Shown here piece by piece: positions 1-8,917 of a DNA stretch of 64,000 nucleotides. The first letter of the stretch is position 1. Each line of letters opens with the position of its first letter. Where the stretch lies: positions 124,001-188,000 of the forward strand of contig SSEB01000008.1 of assembly GCA_008012115.1 (NCBI GenBank), written 5' to 3'. This DNA comes from Nevskiaceae bacterium. Lineage in GTDB: Bacteria > Pseudomonadota > Gammaproteobacteria > Nevskiales > Nevskiaceae. The notes below the pieces were generated by a model that saw nothing but the letters and a program-made list of their open reading frames with translations, did not search any database and was not told where the DNA came from. Made by a program: the position numbers and the translations under genes.

Positions 1-1317
1 GGTGGTGGTATCGGTGGCGTTGATGTTGAGGGCGTTGCCCGACAGCGCCGGATCCCAGCCGTTGATGGCGTCGGCAGCGCGCGCGCAGCTGGCACGCGTG
101 GCAAAGGCGGAGGCGAACGGCAGGCGCGAGTGATAGTTCTCGTAGTACAGGCCCAGGCCGGTACCGTTGTTGAGCCAGTCGGCGTAGTACTTCAGCGCAA
201 TGCCGTACTGGCCGGTGCCCTTGGGCTTGTCATCCCGGACGCGCTGCAGGCGCAGCGTCGACGGCGTGATGCCGCTGAGCGGGTTGTCCTGCAGGAAGCC
301 GACGCCGTAAGGATCGTCCGGCGCGGTGCCGAAGCTCAGGTTGGCGAAGCTGGCGCCATTGTTGGTGCCGACGATGTCACTACCCGAATAGAAGCTGCCG
401 GCGGCCGGCGCCTCCAGCGGCTGCCATTCGTACTGATAGAAGGTCTCGACCGTGGCGCCTTCAAACAGGTCGGTGCTGAGGAACACCATGCCCACCGGCT
501 GGAACACTTCTTCCACCTGCATGCCGACACGGTAGAAGTTGTTGGCGTTGACCGGGTTGGCCGAGTTGATGGAGCCGATCACGTTGAGCGTGCTCTCGCC
601 CCAGTTGACCAGCTGGCGGCCGACCTTGAAGGTGAACTCATGGTCGAAGATCGACTGCTTGCCGTAGAAGTAGGCGTCCAGCAGCTGCAGGTCGGAGCCG
701 ATCTGACGCAGGGTCGCGCTGTTGCTGCGGCGGAAGGCCACCGGCGCGCCGAGCGGGTAAACGGTGCGGCCGAGATCGTCCGTCTGCGCCACGCTAGCCT
801 TGTTCTGCGGCGTGATCATGTTGGGGCGGTGCTCCGTGAAGTCGTTGTTCACGAAGTCGTAGAAGTACAGCCCCTTGAGGAAGAGGCCGTAGTCCTTCCA
901 CTTCAGCGAGAGATCCTGCGTGATCTTGGCCACGCCGGACGTCAGGTCGTAGCGCTTGTAGTTGAGATCGCCGTCGTCGCTGTTGCCGGTGAAGGCACCC
1001 GGCGCGCTGGCCGCCAGCGCCGCCGGCTGGAACTGGTTCTTGAACACACCCTGGCAGGAGTAGTGCTTGGTCTGCGGCGTGGTGCCGGCGCAGACGTTGG
1101 GGTTGAGATCACCCTTGCCGATGATCTTGCTGCTGGGGTTCTGCATGCGCACGCCGACACCCGCGGTCAGCGTGGTGTTGAGCGTGCCCTGGATGTCCTC
1201 CCCCGCGATCGGCATCGAGAATTCCAGCGCCGAGGCCCGCGTGACCGCGCCGAGCGCCAGCAGCAGCGCCAACCCACCCTTCAAAGCAAAAGCACGAGAT
1301 GAAGCGTCGATGCTCAT
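1..1317 (-). CDS. DUF1302 family outer-membrane protein (3' end outside window)
   Basis: Reading from an ATG at 1317 the frame stays open to the window edge, giving at least 439 residues. A GGGGAG ribosome site sits 8 bases upstream. Residues 1-30 form a signal peptide (Arg/Lys start, LALLLALGAVTRASA, likely cut after ASA). The mature start, with LEFSMPIAGEDIQGTLNTT and then alternating aromatic strands, resembles the DUF1302 family of predicted beta-barrel proteins, common in lipid- and sterol-degrading proteobacteria. The molecular function of the family is not firmly established. The C-terminus is missing only because the window starts here. The peptide transporter operon ends 136 bp upstream of its start on the same strand. 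Confidence 0.8.
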   Translation of the reverse strand, partial: MSIDASSRAFALKGGLALLLALGAVTRASALEFSMPIAGEDIQGTLNTTLTAGVGVRMQNPSSKIIGKGDLNPNVCAGTTPQTKHYSCQGVFKNQFQPAALAASAPGAFTGNSDDGDLNYKRYDLTSGVAKITQDLSLKWKDYGLFLKGLYFYDFVNNDFTEHRPNMITPQNKASVAQTDDLGRTVYPLGAPVAFRRSNSATLRQIGSDLQLLDAYFYGKQSIFDHEFTFKVGRQLVNWGESTLNVIGSINSANPVNANNFYRVGMQVEEVFQPVGMVFLSTDLFEGATVETFYQYEWQPLEAPAAGSFYSGSDIVGTNNGASFANLSFGTAPDDPYGVGFLQDNPLSGITPSTLRLQRVRDDKPKGTGQYGIALKYYADWLNNGTGLGLYYENYHSRLPFASAFATRASCARAADAINGWDPALSGNALNINATDTTT

Positions 1318-1453
1318 CACAATTCTCCCCGCAATCGTATTCGGCCGTCCGGCCATTCTTATATCCACACGGCACGCGGGTGGCGGGCCGTGTTGCGCAC
1401 AGCCGGAAATTACCAGCAAATCCTGACTTTAAGCAATATAACGAAGGTAACGT

Positions 1454-2406
<953 letters not shown>

Positions 2407-2410
<4 letters not shown>

Positions 2411-3252
2411 GGCCGCCGCAGGTCCAGCGCGTCGCGCAGCCCGTCGCCGAGCAGGTTGAAGCAGAACAACGTCAGCGCGAGGAACGATGCCGGAAACAGC
2501 AGCGCCCAGGGCGTCGTCTCCATCTCGCGTGCGCCGTCGTTGACCAGCGCGCCCCAGCTCGTCGCCGGCTCCTGCACACCCAGACCCAGGAAACTGAGAA
2601 AGGACTCCACCAGGATCACCTGCGGAATCGTCAGCGTGACGTAGACCAGCACCACCCCCAGCAGGTTGGGCACGATGTGCTCGCGGATGATCGCGCCGCC
2701 GTCCGCGCCGGACGCCACCGCCGCGGCGACGAATTCGCGCTGGCGCAGCGCCAGTGTCTGGCCGCGCACGATGCGCGCCATGTCCAGCCAGTTGACCGCG
2801 CCGACGGCGACGAAGATCAGCACCAGGTGCCGCCCGAACAGCACCATCAGCAGGATCATGAAGAACATGAACGGCAGCGCGTAGAGCACGTCCACCGTGC
2901 GCATCATCAGCGCGTCGACGCGCCCGCCGCAGTAGCCGGCCACCGCGCCCCAGCTCACGCCGATCAGCAGCGACACCGCGGTCGCCGCCAGGCCCACCAG
3001 CAGCGAGATGCGTCCGCCCTGCAGCGTGCGCACGAACAGGTCGCGGCCGAGGCTGTCGGTGCCGAACCAGTGGCCGCCGGCCAGCGAGGGCGCCGCGCCC
3101 CAGGCGCCGTCGAAGTCGATGAAGTCCGCGCTCCACGGACTCAGCCAGGGCCCGGCGATCACCAGCAGCACCAGGAGCGTCAGCAGCGCGAGCGCCGCCA
3201 GGGCGGCGCGGTGGCCGCGCAGCGCCGTCCACAGCCCGTTCCGGCCGGTCAT
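2407..3252 (-). CDS. Peptide ABC transporter permease (OppC type)
   Basis: 281-residue inner-membrane permease. One N-terminal membrane helix (residues about 13-35) is followed by a periplasmic stretch containing HWFGTDSLGRDLFVR, the hallmark of the OppC N-terminal domain. Five more helices follow, with the EAA-type loop (REFVAAAVASGADGGAIIREH) that docks on the ATPase. It pairs with the OppB-type subunit immediately upstream, with a 4-bp overlap, to form the channel. The C-terminus WGALVNDGAREM...LGDGLRDALD is typical of the family. Start and stop overlaps on both sides show it is an internal gene of one operon. Confidence 0.92.
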
Positions 3253-4172
3253 CGCGGCCGCACCCGCGGGTCGAGCGCGCCGTATAGCAGATCGACGATG
3301 AAGTTGAACAGGATCACCAGCGCGCCATAGAAGATCACCACGCCCATCACCACGGTGTAGTCGCGGTTGAGCGCGGCGGTGACGAAATAGCGGCCCAGCC
3401 CCGGCACCGCGAAGATCTGCTCGATCACCACCGAGCCGGTGATCAGGCCCGCGCTCGCCGGCCCCAGGTAGGACAGCACCGGCAGCAGCGCCGGCTTGAG
3501 CGCGTGGCGCAGCAGCACCTCGCGCTCGCCCAGACCCTTGGCGCGCGCGGTGCGGATGTACGGCGCCTGCAGCACCTCGATGAGACTGCCGCGCAGCAGG
3601 CGCGCGATGGTCGCCACCTGCGGCAACGCCAGCGCGATCACCGGCAGCAGCAGATGCGCGGGGCTGGCGCCGGCCCAGCCGCCGGCGGGCAGCCAGCCCA
3701 GAGCCACGGCAAACACCAGGATCAGCAGCGGCGCCACCACGAAGTTGGGAATGGACAGCCCGGTCATGGCCAGCGTCATCAGCAGCGGATCGAGCCAGGT
3801 GCCCTGGCGCAGCGCCGCGAAGGCGCCGAGGGCGCCGCCCGCCAGCAGCGCCAGCAGCATGGCCAGCGCGCCCAGCGTCAACGACACCGGGAAGCCCTCG
3901 GCGATCAGTTCGTTGACGCTGCGGTCGGCGTACTTGAACGACGGCCCGAGATCGCCGCGCAGCAGCGCGCCGAGATAGCGGCCGTACTGCTTCAGCAGCG
4001 GCTCGTCGAGGTGATAGGCGTGCTCCAGCTGCACCCGCACCTGCGGCTCCACTTCCCGCTCGCGGTCGAACGGGCCGCCAGGGGTGGCACGCATCATGAA
4101 AAACGCCAGCGTCACCAGCACCAGCAGTGTCGGCACCGCGCCCAGCAGGCGCCGGCAGGCGTAGCTCAGCAT
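3249..4172 (-). CDS. Peptide ABC transporter permease (OppB type)
   Basis: 307-residue inner-membrane permease, the normal length for OppB/DppB. It starts with a membrane helix (LLGAVPTLLVLVTLAFFMMR) and the conserved ATPGGPFDRER segment, then a periplasmic region with DLGPSFKY, then five helices. The ATPase-docking loop YIRTARAKGLGEREVLLRHA is intact and the last periplasmic loop has the family motif FAVPGLGRYFVTAALNRDY. It lies 73 bp downstream of the binding-protein gene and overlaps the OppC gene by 4 bp. It would form the translocation pore with OppC. Confidence 0.93.
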   Translation of the reverse strand: MLSYACRRLLGAVPTLLVLVTLAFFMMRATPGGPFDREREVEPQVRVQLEHAYHLDEPLLKQYGRYLGALLRGDLGPSFKYADRSVNELIAEGFPVSLTLGALAMLLALLAGGALGAFAALRQGTWLDPLLMTLAMTGLSIPNFVVAPLLILVFAVALGWLPAGGWAGASPAHLLLPVIALALPQVATIARLLRGSLIEVLQAPYIRTARAKGLGEREVLLRHALKPALLPVLSYLGPASAGLITGSVVIEQIFAVPGLGRYFVTAALNRDYTVVMGVVIFYGALVILFNFIVDLLYGALDPRVRPR

Positions 4173-4245
4173 GCGTCGCTCCCACCCGCGCCCGCGAGCG
4201 GCGGCGGCGAGGTTGCGGCATTGGACGGCTGGGCGCTGTTCATGC

Positions 4246-5862
4246 TCAGTGCGCGAGAATCTTCATGGTCTTGGTGTACTGGTGATCCATGATGTTGCCC
4301 TGCCAGCCCACCACCCAGGGTTTGACCAGCCGCTTGGTGACGTAGAAGTAGATCGGAATCAGCGGCTGGTCGTCGAGCATGCGGCGCTCGGCGGCCTCCA
4401 TCAGCGCGATGCGTTTCGCGCTATCGGGCTCGGCCGCCGCCTGCGCCAGCAGCGCATCGTATGCGTCGCTGGCATAACCCATGTCGTTGCGGCCGTTGTT
4501 CGAGGCCAGCAGCTCGGCGAAGGTGTAGGGATCGTCGTAGTCGCCGATCCAGGAGGCGCGAAACACCTGCGTCACCTGCTTCTGCGTGCGGTCGCGCAGG
4601 AACACCTTGAACTCCTGGTTCACCAGCGTGGTCTGCACGCCCAGCCACTGCTTCCACATCGCCGCGATCACGGTGGCGATCTTCTTGTGATCCTCGTGCG
4701 TGTTGTAGCGGATCTCGATTGCCAGCGGATGCGCCGGCGAATAGCCCGCCTCGGCGTAGAGCCGGCGCGCCTCGGCCAGCCGCCGCTCGCGCGGCCACGC
4801 CGCCCAGTCCGGCGTCTGCGGCGTGTAGCCCGGCAGGGCCGGCACGAAGCTGGTCGCCGGCAGCTCGCCGGTCCCGAGCACCTTCCTCACGATCACGTCG
4901 CGGTCGATGGCCAGCGTCAGCGCACGCCGCAGCTTCGGGTTGTCCTTGAACGGCGGCTGGGTGAGATTCAGGCCGTAGTAGTAGACGCCCAGGTAGGGCG
5001 AGACGCGGAACTCCTGCGGAATGTGCGCGCGGATCCACGGCGCCTGCGTCACCGGGATTTCCTCGGTCCAGTCCAGTTCGCCGGCGCGGTAACGCTTGAA
5101 CTCGGAGCTGAGATCCTCGGTGCAATGGTGATACACGCGCTCGATGGTGGTGTGCGCGTCGTCCCAGTAGAAGCGATTGCGCGCCAGCAGCACGTGCGAC
5201 TGCACTACCCACTCCACCGCCTTGTAGGCGCCGTTGCTGACCAGGTGCTCGGGGCGGAAGGCGTAGCGGCCGAATCGCTCGATGCTGCCGCGGTGCACCG
5301 GGTAGGCCGCCGCGTGCGTGAGCAGGCCGGGAAAGTAACCGGTGGGCGCACGCAGGCGGATGTGCAGGGTCCGCGCATCGGGCGCGTCCACGCCCAGGCG
5401 CTCCGGCGGCAGCGTGCCGGCGATCACGGCCTCGGCATTCTCGACGGGCGCCAGGATGGAAGCGTAGTTGGAGCCGGTCGCCGGATCGACACTGCGCCGC
5501 AGACCGTAGACGAAATCGCCGGCCGTGAGCGGATCGCCGTTGGACCAGCGTGCGTTCTCACGCAGGTGGAAGGTGTAATCGCGGCCGTCGGCGCTCACCT
5601 CCCAGCGTTCCGCTGCGCCCGGTACCACGCGGCCGTCCGGCGCCTCGCTGGTCAGACCCTCGAACAGGTCGCGCAGGATGTTGCTGGTGCTGACGCCCTC
5701 GCCGCGATGCGGGTCCAGCGTCTCCGGCTCGGGGCCATTGCCCTTGTGCAGCACCTGCTCGCGCGCCAGGGTCTGCGCCTGCGCCGCGCCCGCCAGGCCG
5801 AACAGCGCCGCGCACAGCACCGCGCGCCACCGCTCACCGCGTTTTCTGGCCTCGACACCCAT
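4246..5862 (-). CDS. Periplasmic peptide-binding protein (OppA type, SBP family 5)
   Basis: 538 residues, the expected length for OppA-like solute receptors. A signal peptide (RWRAVLCAALFGLAGAAQAQ) is followed by the family-5 signature region with ETLDPHRGEG, then WSNGDPLTAGDFVYGLRR and the C-terminal lobe. It would capture oligopeptides and deliver them to the OppB/OppC channel. I chose the ATG at 5862; a GTG at 5865 is also possible. The upstream bases GGAGAGCGGGTG serve as ribosome-binding region and are also the left terminus of a 114-bp dyad element, so start codon and element overlap. It is the first gene of the four-gene operon. Confidence 0.93.
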   Translation of the reverse strand: MGVEARKRGERWRAVLCAALFGLAGAAQAQTLAREQVLHKGNGPEPETLDPHRGEGVSTSNILRDLFEGLTSEAPDGRVVPGAAERWEVSADGRDYTFHLRENARWSNGDPLTAGDFVYGLRRSVDPATGSNYASILAPVENAEAVIAGTLPPERLGVDAPDARTLHIRLRAPTGYFPGLLTHAAAYPVHRGSIERFGRYAFRPEHLVSNGAYKAVEWVVQSHVLLARNRFYWDDAHTTIERVYHHCTEDLSSEFKRYRAGELDWTEEIPVTQAPWIRAHIPQEFRVSPYLGVYYYGLNLTQPPFKDNPKLRRALTLAIDRDVIVRKVLGTGELPATSFVPALPGYTPQTPDWAAWPRERRLAEARRLYAEAGYSPAHPLAIEIRYNTHEDHKKIATVIAAMWKQWLGVQTTLVNQEFKVFLRDRTQKQVTQVFRASWIGDYDDPYTFAELLASNNGRNDMGYASDAYDALLAQAAAEPDSAKRIALMEAAERRMLDDQPLIPIYFYVTKRLVKPWVVGWQGNIMDHQYTKTMKILAH

Positions 5863-5974
5863 CACCCGCTCTCCGCGGATCGCCTTCGGAAATTGTTAAA
5901 TAATATTAATCGAATTTAAATTCGTATAACAATTGATAACAATTTTCCCAGGGAAACCACGGACAGCGGGTGGC
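5861..5974. repeat. 114-bp dyad element, copy 1
   Basis: Left end ATCACCCGCT (5861-5870) and right end AGCGGGTGGC (5965-5974) form the terminal inverted repeat. The A/T core, 5895-5940 (38 of 46 bases A/T), is bounded by GTTA (5895-5898) and TAAC (5937-5940). The two arms between end and core are 24 bp each. A perfect 14-bp palindrome, CGAATTTAAATTCG at 5911-5924, is centred exactly on the midpoint of the element. The left end overlaps the oppA start codon and its ribosome-binding region. It lies between oppA (start) and the EamA gene (stop). Confidence 0.9.
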
Positions 5975-6024
5975 GTTCACGGACGCCTGCAGACGACGCT
6001 TGAGGCCGTGCGCCGTGTCCGCGC

Positions 6025-6951
6025 TCAGGCGGACTTGGCGACCACCGGCGGCGCGCGGCGCGCCGAGGCCAGCGTCACCGTCACCACGCCAGCGAGGATG
6101 ATGAGCGTGCCCACTACCTGCGCCGGCGTCAGCGTCTCGCCGAGCAGCAGCCAGCCCAGCAGCACCGCCACCGCGGGATTGACGTAGGCATAGGTGCCGA
6201 GCACCGCAGGCGTGACCTGGTGCACCAGCCAGACGTAGGCAGCGTAGGCCACACAGGAGCCGAACACGATCAGGTAGCCGAGTGCGAAGAACGCGCGCGG
6301 CGCCCAGTGCAGGCGCTCATGCTCGCCGGTCGCCAGCCCCAGCGCGGTCATCACCAGGCCCGCGGCCAGCATCTGCACGGCGGCGCTGATCAGCGGTGCG
6401 TTGCTCACCGGATGGCGCCGCGAGTAGACCGAGCCGATGGCCCAGGTCACCGGCGCCAGCAGCAGCGCGGCATAGGCCAATGGCGGCGCGGCGCGGGCGG
6501 AGAGCCCGCCGCCGACCAGCACGGCAACGCCGGCAAAGCCCAGCAGCAGGCCGACGATGGCCAGCGGCCGCAGCGTTTCGCCGCGGCTGCCGAAGGTGCC
6601 GAACCAGGCGATCCACAGGGCGCCGGTGGCCACGATCAACGCCGCCTGGTTGGACGGCACCCATTGTTCGCTGTAGGTGACGAGGCCGTTGCCGCCGATC
6701 AGCATCATCGCGCCGCTGAAGACGATGGCGAACCAGTCGCGGCGCGTCTGCGGCAGGCGGTGCCCCTGCGCCAGCGCGTAGAGCAGAATCAGCGTCCCGG
6801 CGACGTCGAAGCGCAGGCCCGCGCACAGCGCCGGCGGAATCGCCTCCACCGCCACGCGGATGCCGAGGTAGGTGGAGCCCCACACCAGGTAGACGATGAC
6901 AAAGGCCAGCAGCACGCGCGTGCGCAGCGCGGCATCGGGTGCGGCGCTCAC
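6025..6951 (-). CDS. EamA/DMT-family exporter (YedA-like)
   Basis: 308-residue inner-membrane protein with ten predicted helices in two EamA repeats (roughly residues 10-140 and 155-295), the 10-TMS drug/metabolite exporter layout. VYLVWGSTYLGIRVAVEAIP at the N-terminus and LGTYAYVNPAVAVLLGWLLLGE in the second repeat match the YedA-like group, which exports amino acids or other metabolites; the substrate cannot be read from sequence. The start is GTG at 6951 with only a weak GGGTG ahead of it. A TATACT -10 box on the same strand (6999-7004) puts its likely transcript start about 40 bases upstream, separate from ilv. Confidence 0.88.
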   Translation of the reverse strand: MSAAPDAALRTRVLLAFVIVYLVWGSTYLGIRVAVEAIPPALCAGLRFDVAGTLILLYALAQGHRLPQTRRDWFAIVFSGAMMLIGGNGLVTYSEQWVPSNQAALIVATGALWIAWFGTFGSRGETLRPLAIVGLLLGFAGVAVLVGGGLSARAAPPLAYAALLLAPVTWAIGSVYSRRHPVSNAPLISAAVQMLAAGLVMTALGLATGEHERLHWAPRAFFALGYLIVFGSCVAYAAYVWLVHQVTPAVLGTYAYVNPAVAVLLGWLLLGETLTPAQVVGTLIILAGVVTVTLASARRAPPVVAKSA

Positions 6952-6998
6952 GACAGCACCCGGCGCATGGCCGTCAGGACAGGGAGAGGCATGGCGAC

Positions 6999-7004
6999 AG
7001 TATA
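6999..7004 (-). promoter_or_regulatory. Putative -10 box of the EamA gene
   Basis: TATACT on the minus strand, 48 bp upstream of the EamA start and just after the acetolactate synthase stop. It sits in a 16-bp string (6999-7014) repeated exactly at the ilv promoter (8888-8903), which suggests a shared promoter type. No good -35 hexamer is visible at 16-18 bp. Confidence 0.4.
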
Positions 7005-7020
7005 GCCGCGCGCCGGCGCT

Positions 7021-8682
7021 TCACTCGTAGGCCTGCGTGTTGGCAGCGCCCGGCGCCACCATCGGCAGCACCTGCTCCGCCGCCGAGACCGGCACGCGGA
7101 TCAGGCACGGCCCTGGCACCGCGAATGCCTTCTGCAGCGCCGCGCGCGGATCGCCGGCCTCGCCCAGGTCGATGGCGGGCACGCCGAAGGCCTGCGCCAG
7201 CGCGCAGAGATCGGTGGGCCGCGCGAAGGTCGAGCCGACGTGGCGGTCGCCATAGAACATCGTCTGCTGCTGGCACACCATGCCCAGCGCGGCGTTGTCG
7301 AGCACCACGATCTTCACGTCGAGGTTCAACTCCGCCAACGTCGCCAGCTCCTGCACGTTCATCAGCAGGCTGGCATCGCCGCTGAAGCACACCGCACGCG
7401 TGTCGGGCTGCGCCAGCGCCGCACCGATGGCAGCCGGCAGGCCGAAGCCCATGGTGCCCAGCCCGCCCGAGGTCAGCCAGCGGTCCGCGCGTGCGAAGGG
7501 ATACGCCTGCGCCACCCACATCTGGTGCTGGCCCACGTCGGTGGTGACAATGGCGTCCGGCCCCGCCAGCTCGGCGACAGCGGCGATCAGGCCGTAGGGC
7601 CGCAGCGGATCGTCGCGGCCGGGCTGGCGCAGCGGCCGTTCGGCGCGCAGCGCGTCGACGCGGCGCCGCCAGTCCGCGCGCGGCTTCTCGCGCACCTGCG
7701 GCAGCAGCGCCTGCAGCGCGGCGCGCGCATCGGCCTCGATGCCCACGGTCGGCGTCTTCAACTTGCCCAGCTCGCGGCGGTCGGCGTCGATGTGGATGAT
7801 TTTCGCGTGACGGCAGAACTGATCGACGCGGCCAGTGGCGCGGTCGTCGAAGCGCGCGCCGACCGCGATCAGCAGGTCGCACTCGTCGATGATCTGGTTG
7901 GTGCTGCACGCGCCATGCATGCCGAGCATGCCCAGCGCCAGCGGATGCCCATGAGGCAGCGTGCCCAGCGCCATCAGCGTGGTGGTGGTCGGCAGGTCCG
8001 CGCGCTCGGCCAGCGCCCGCGCCTCCGCCTGCGCGCCGGCCTTGACCACGCCGCCGCCCAGGTACAGCACCGGCCGTTGCGCGCCGTCGATCAGGCGCGC
8101 CGCCCAGGCCAGCGCGTCGGGCGCCGGTGGCGGCGGCGCGTAACCACGGCCTGGCGCCGGCCAGTCGAGCAGCGTTACGCGTTCCAGTTGCACGTCCTTG
8201 GGCACGTCGATCAGCACCGGACCGGGCCGGCCGCCTTCGGCGATGCGGAAGGCTTCCGGGATCAGGTCCACCAGTTCCGCCGCGGATTGGGCGATGAAGT
8301 TGGCCTTGGTGATCGGCTCGGCGAGATAGCCGGTCTTCACTTCCTGGAAAGCGTCGGTGCCGATCAGCGCGCGCGGCACCTGGCCGGTGATGCAGACCAG
8401 CGGCACCGAGTCGAGCTTGGCGTCGGCGATCGCGGTCAGCAGGTTGGTCACGCCCGGCCCCGAAGTGGCGAAGCACACACCGGCACGGCCGCTGATGCGC
8501 GCCATGCCCTGGGCGATGAAGCCCGCTCCCTGCTCGTGGCGCGCCAGGATGTGGCGGATGCGCGTGCTGGCCCCCAGCGCCTGGTACAGCGGCAGCAGCG
8601 CTCCGCCGGGAATGCCGGCGACCCGCCGCACGCCTTGGCGTTCCAGCAGCTGGATGATGAGTTCGGCGCCTGTGATGTTCAT
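7021..8682 (-). CDS. ilvG: Acetolactate synthase large subunit (biosynthetic, IlvG/IlvB type)
   Basis: 553-residue thiamine-diphosphate enzyme that condenses two pyruvates (or pyruvate and 2-oxobutyrate) in the first common step of Val/Leu/Ile synthesis. N-terminal GAELIIQLLERQGV and the cofactor glutamate region RHEQGAGFIAQGMAR are present. The central domain has RFDDRATGR and the C-terminal ThDP/Mg motif is GDASLLMNVQELATLAELN. Length fits IlvG/IlvB. The ATG at 8682 follows a leader peptide and terminator, so expression is set by branched-chain amino-acid supply through attenuation. No small regulatory subunit (IlvM/N/H) follows; the next gene is an EamA exporter. The symbol is by similarity; ilvB is equally possible. 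Confidence 0.92.
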   Translation of the reverse strand: MNITGAELIIQLLERQGVRRVAGIPGGALLPLYQALGASTRIRHILARHEQGAGFIAQGMARISGRAGVCFATSGPGVTNLLTAIADAKLDSVPLVCITGQVPRALIGTDAFQEVKTGYLAEPITKANFIAQSAAELVDLIPEAFRIAEGGRPGPVLIDVPKDVQLERVTLLDWPAPGRGYAPPPPAPDALAWAARLIDGAQRPVLYLGGGVVKAGAQAEARALAERADLPTTTTLMALGTLPHGHPLALGMLGMHGACSTNQIIDECDLLIAVGARFDDRATGRVDQFCRHAKIIHIDADRRELGKLKTPTVGIEADARAALQALLPQVREKPRADWRRRVDALRAERPLRQPGRDDPLRPYGLIAAVAELAGPDAIVTTDVGQHQMWVAQAYPFARADRWLTSGGLGTMGFGLPAAIGAALAQPDTRAVCFSGDASLLMNVQELATLAELNLDVKIVVLDNAALGMVCQQQTMFYGDRHVGSTFARPTDLCALAQAFGVPAIDLGEAGDPRAALQKAFAVPGPCLIRVPVSAAEQVLPMVAPGAANTQAYE

Positions 8683-8731
8683 CGTGGTTCCTTTTTCGGA
8701 ACCCCCTGATGCGAACCCGGCGCTGCAAACG

Positions 8732-8761
8732 AAAACCCCCGCCGGTTCGCACCGGCGGGGG
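8732..8761 (-). terminator. ilv attenuator terminator hairpin
   Basis: An 11-bp perfect GC stem (8736-8746 with 8751-8761) with a 4-base loop, followed on the minus strand by TTTT (8732-8735). It lies between the leader-peptide stop and the acetolactate synthase start, the usual place of an attenuator. When ribosomes translate the Val/Leu/Ile codons quickly, this hairpin should form and stop transcription. Confidence 0.85.
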
Positions 8762-8785
8762 CTGTTGGATGATGCAGCAGCGTCC

Positions 8786-8848
8786 CTACGGTGCGTCGCT
8801 AACGACGACCACGGCAAGAACGACGACAATCTGCGGCATGCGGTTCAT
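8786..8848 (-). CDS. ilv operon leader peptide (attenuator)
   Basis: A 20-codon reading frame from ATG 8848 to TAG 8786. It contains an Ile codon, then VVV, Leu, Ala, then VVVV, and ends SDAP, so 9 of 20 codons specify the products of the pathway. The ending closely resembles the E. coli ilvB leader (ivbL), which also carries Val runs and ends NAP. The peptide itself is not expected to have a function. Ribosome stalling at the Val/Ile/Leu codons when charged tRNAs are short would prevent the downstream terminator from forming. It sits 103 bp upstream of the acetolactate synthase gene. Too short for ordinary gene finders. Confidence 0.85.
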   Translation of the reverse strand: MNRMPQIVVVLAVVVVSDAP

Positions 8849-8887
8849 GTGATGCGAAAACGTCCGTTGGGTTTCGGCAGGGCGCGG

Positions 8888-8917
8888 AGTATAGCCGCGC
8901 GCCTATTCACTGCTCAA
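8888..8917 (-). promoter_or_regulatory. ilv promoter
   Basis: On the minus strand TTGAGC (8912-8917), an 18-bp spacer, and TATACT (8888-8893) form a sigma70-type promoter. The predicted start near 8881 is about 33 bases before the leader-peptide ATG. The -35 overlaps the stop codon of the GST gene. Confidence 0.6.

Noticed and set aside
130..1302. Long open frame on the plus strand (390 codons)
   Set aside because: It is antisense to the DUF1302 gene; its Arg/Val/Ala-rich composition is typical of GC-rich shadow frames.
1376..1387. GCGGGTGGC-like string near the DUF1302 start
   Set aside because: It lacks the preceding A, a partner end and an A/T core at the fixed distance.
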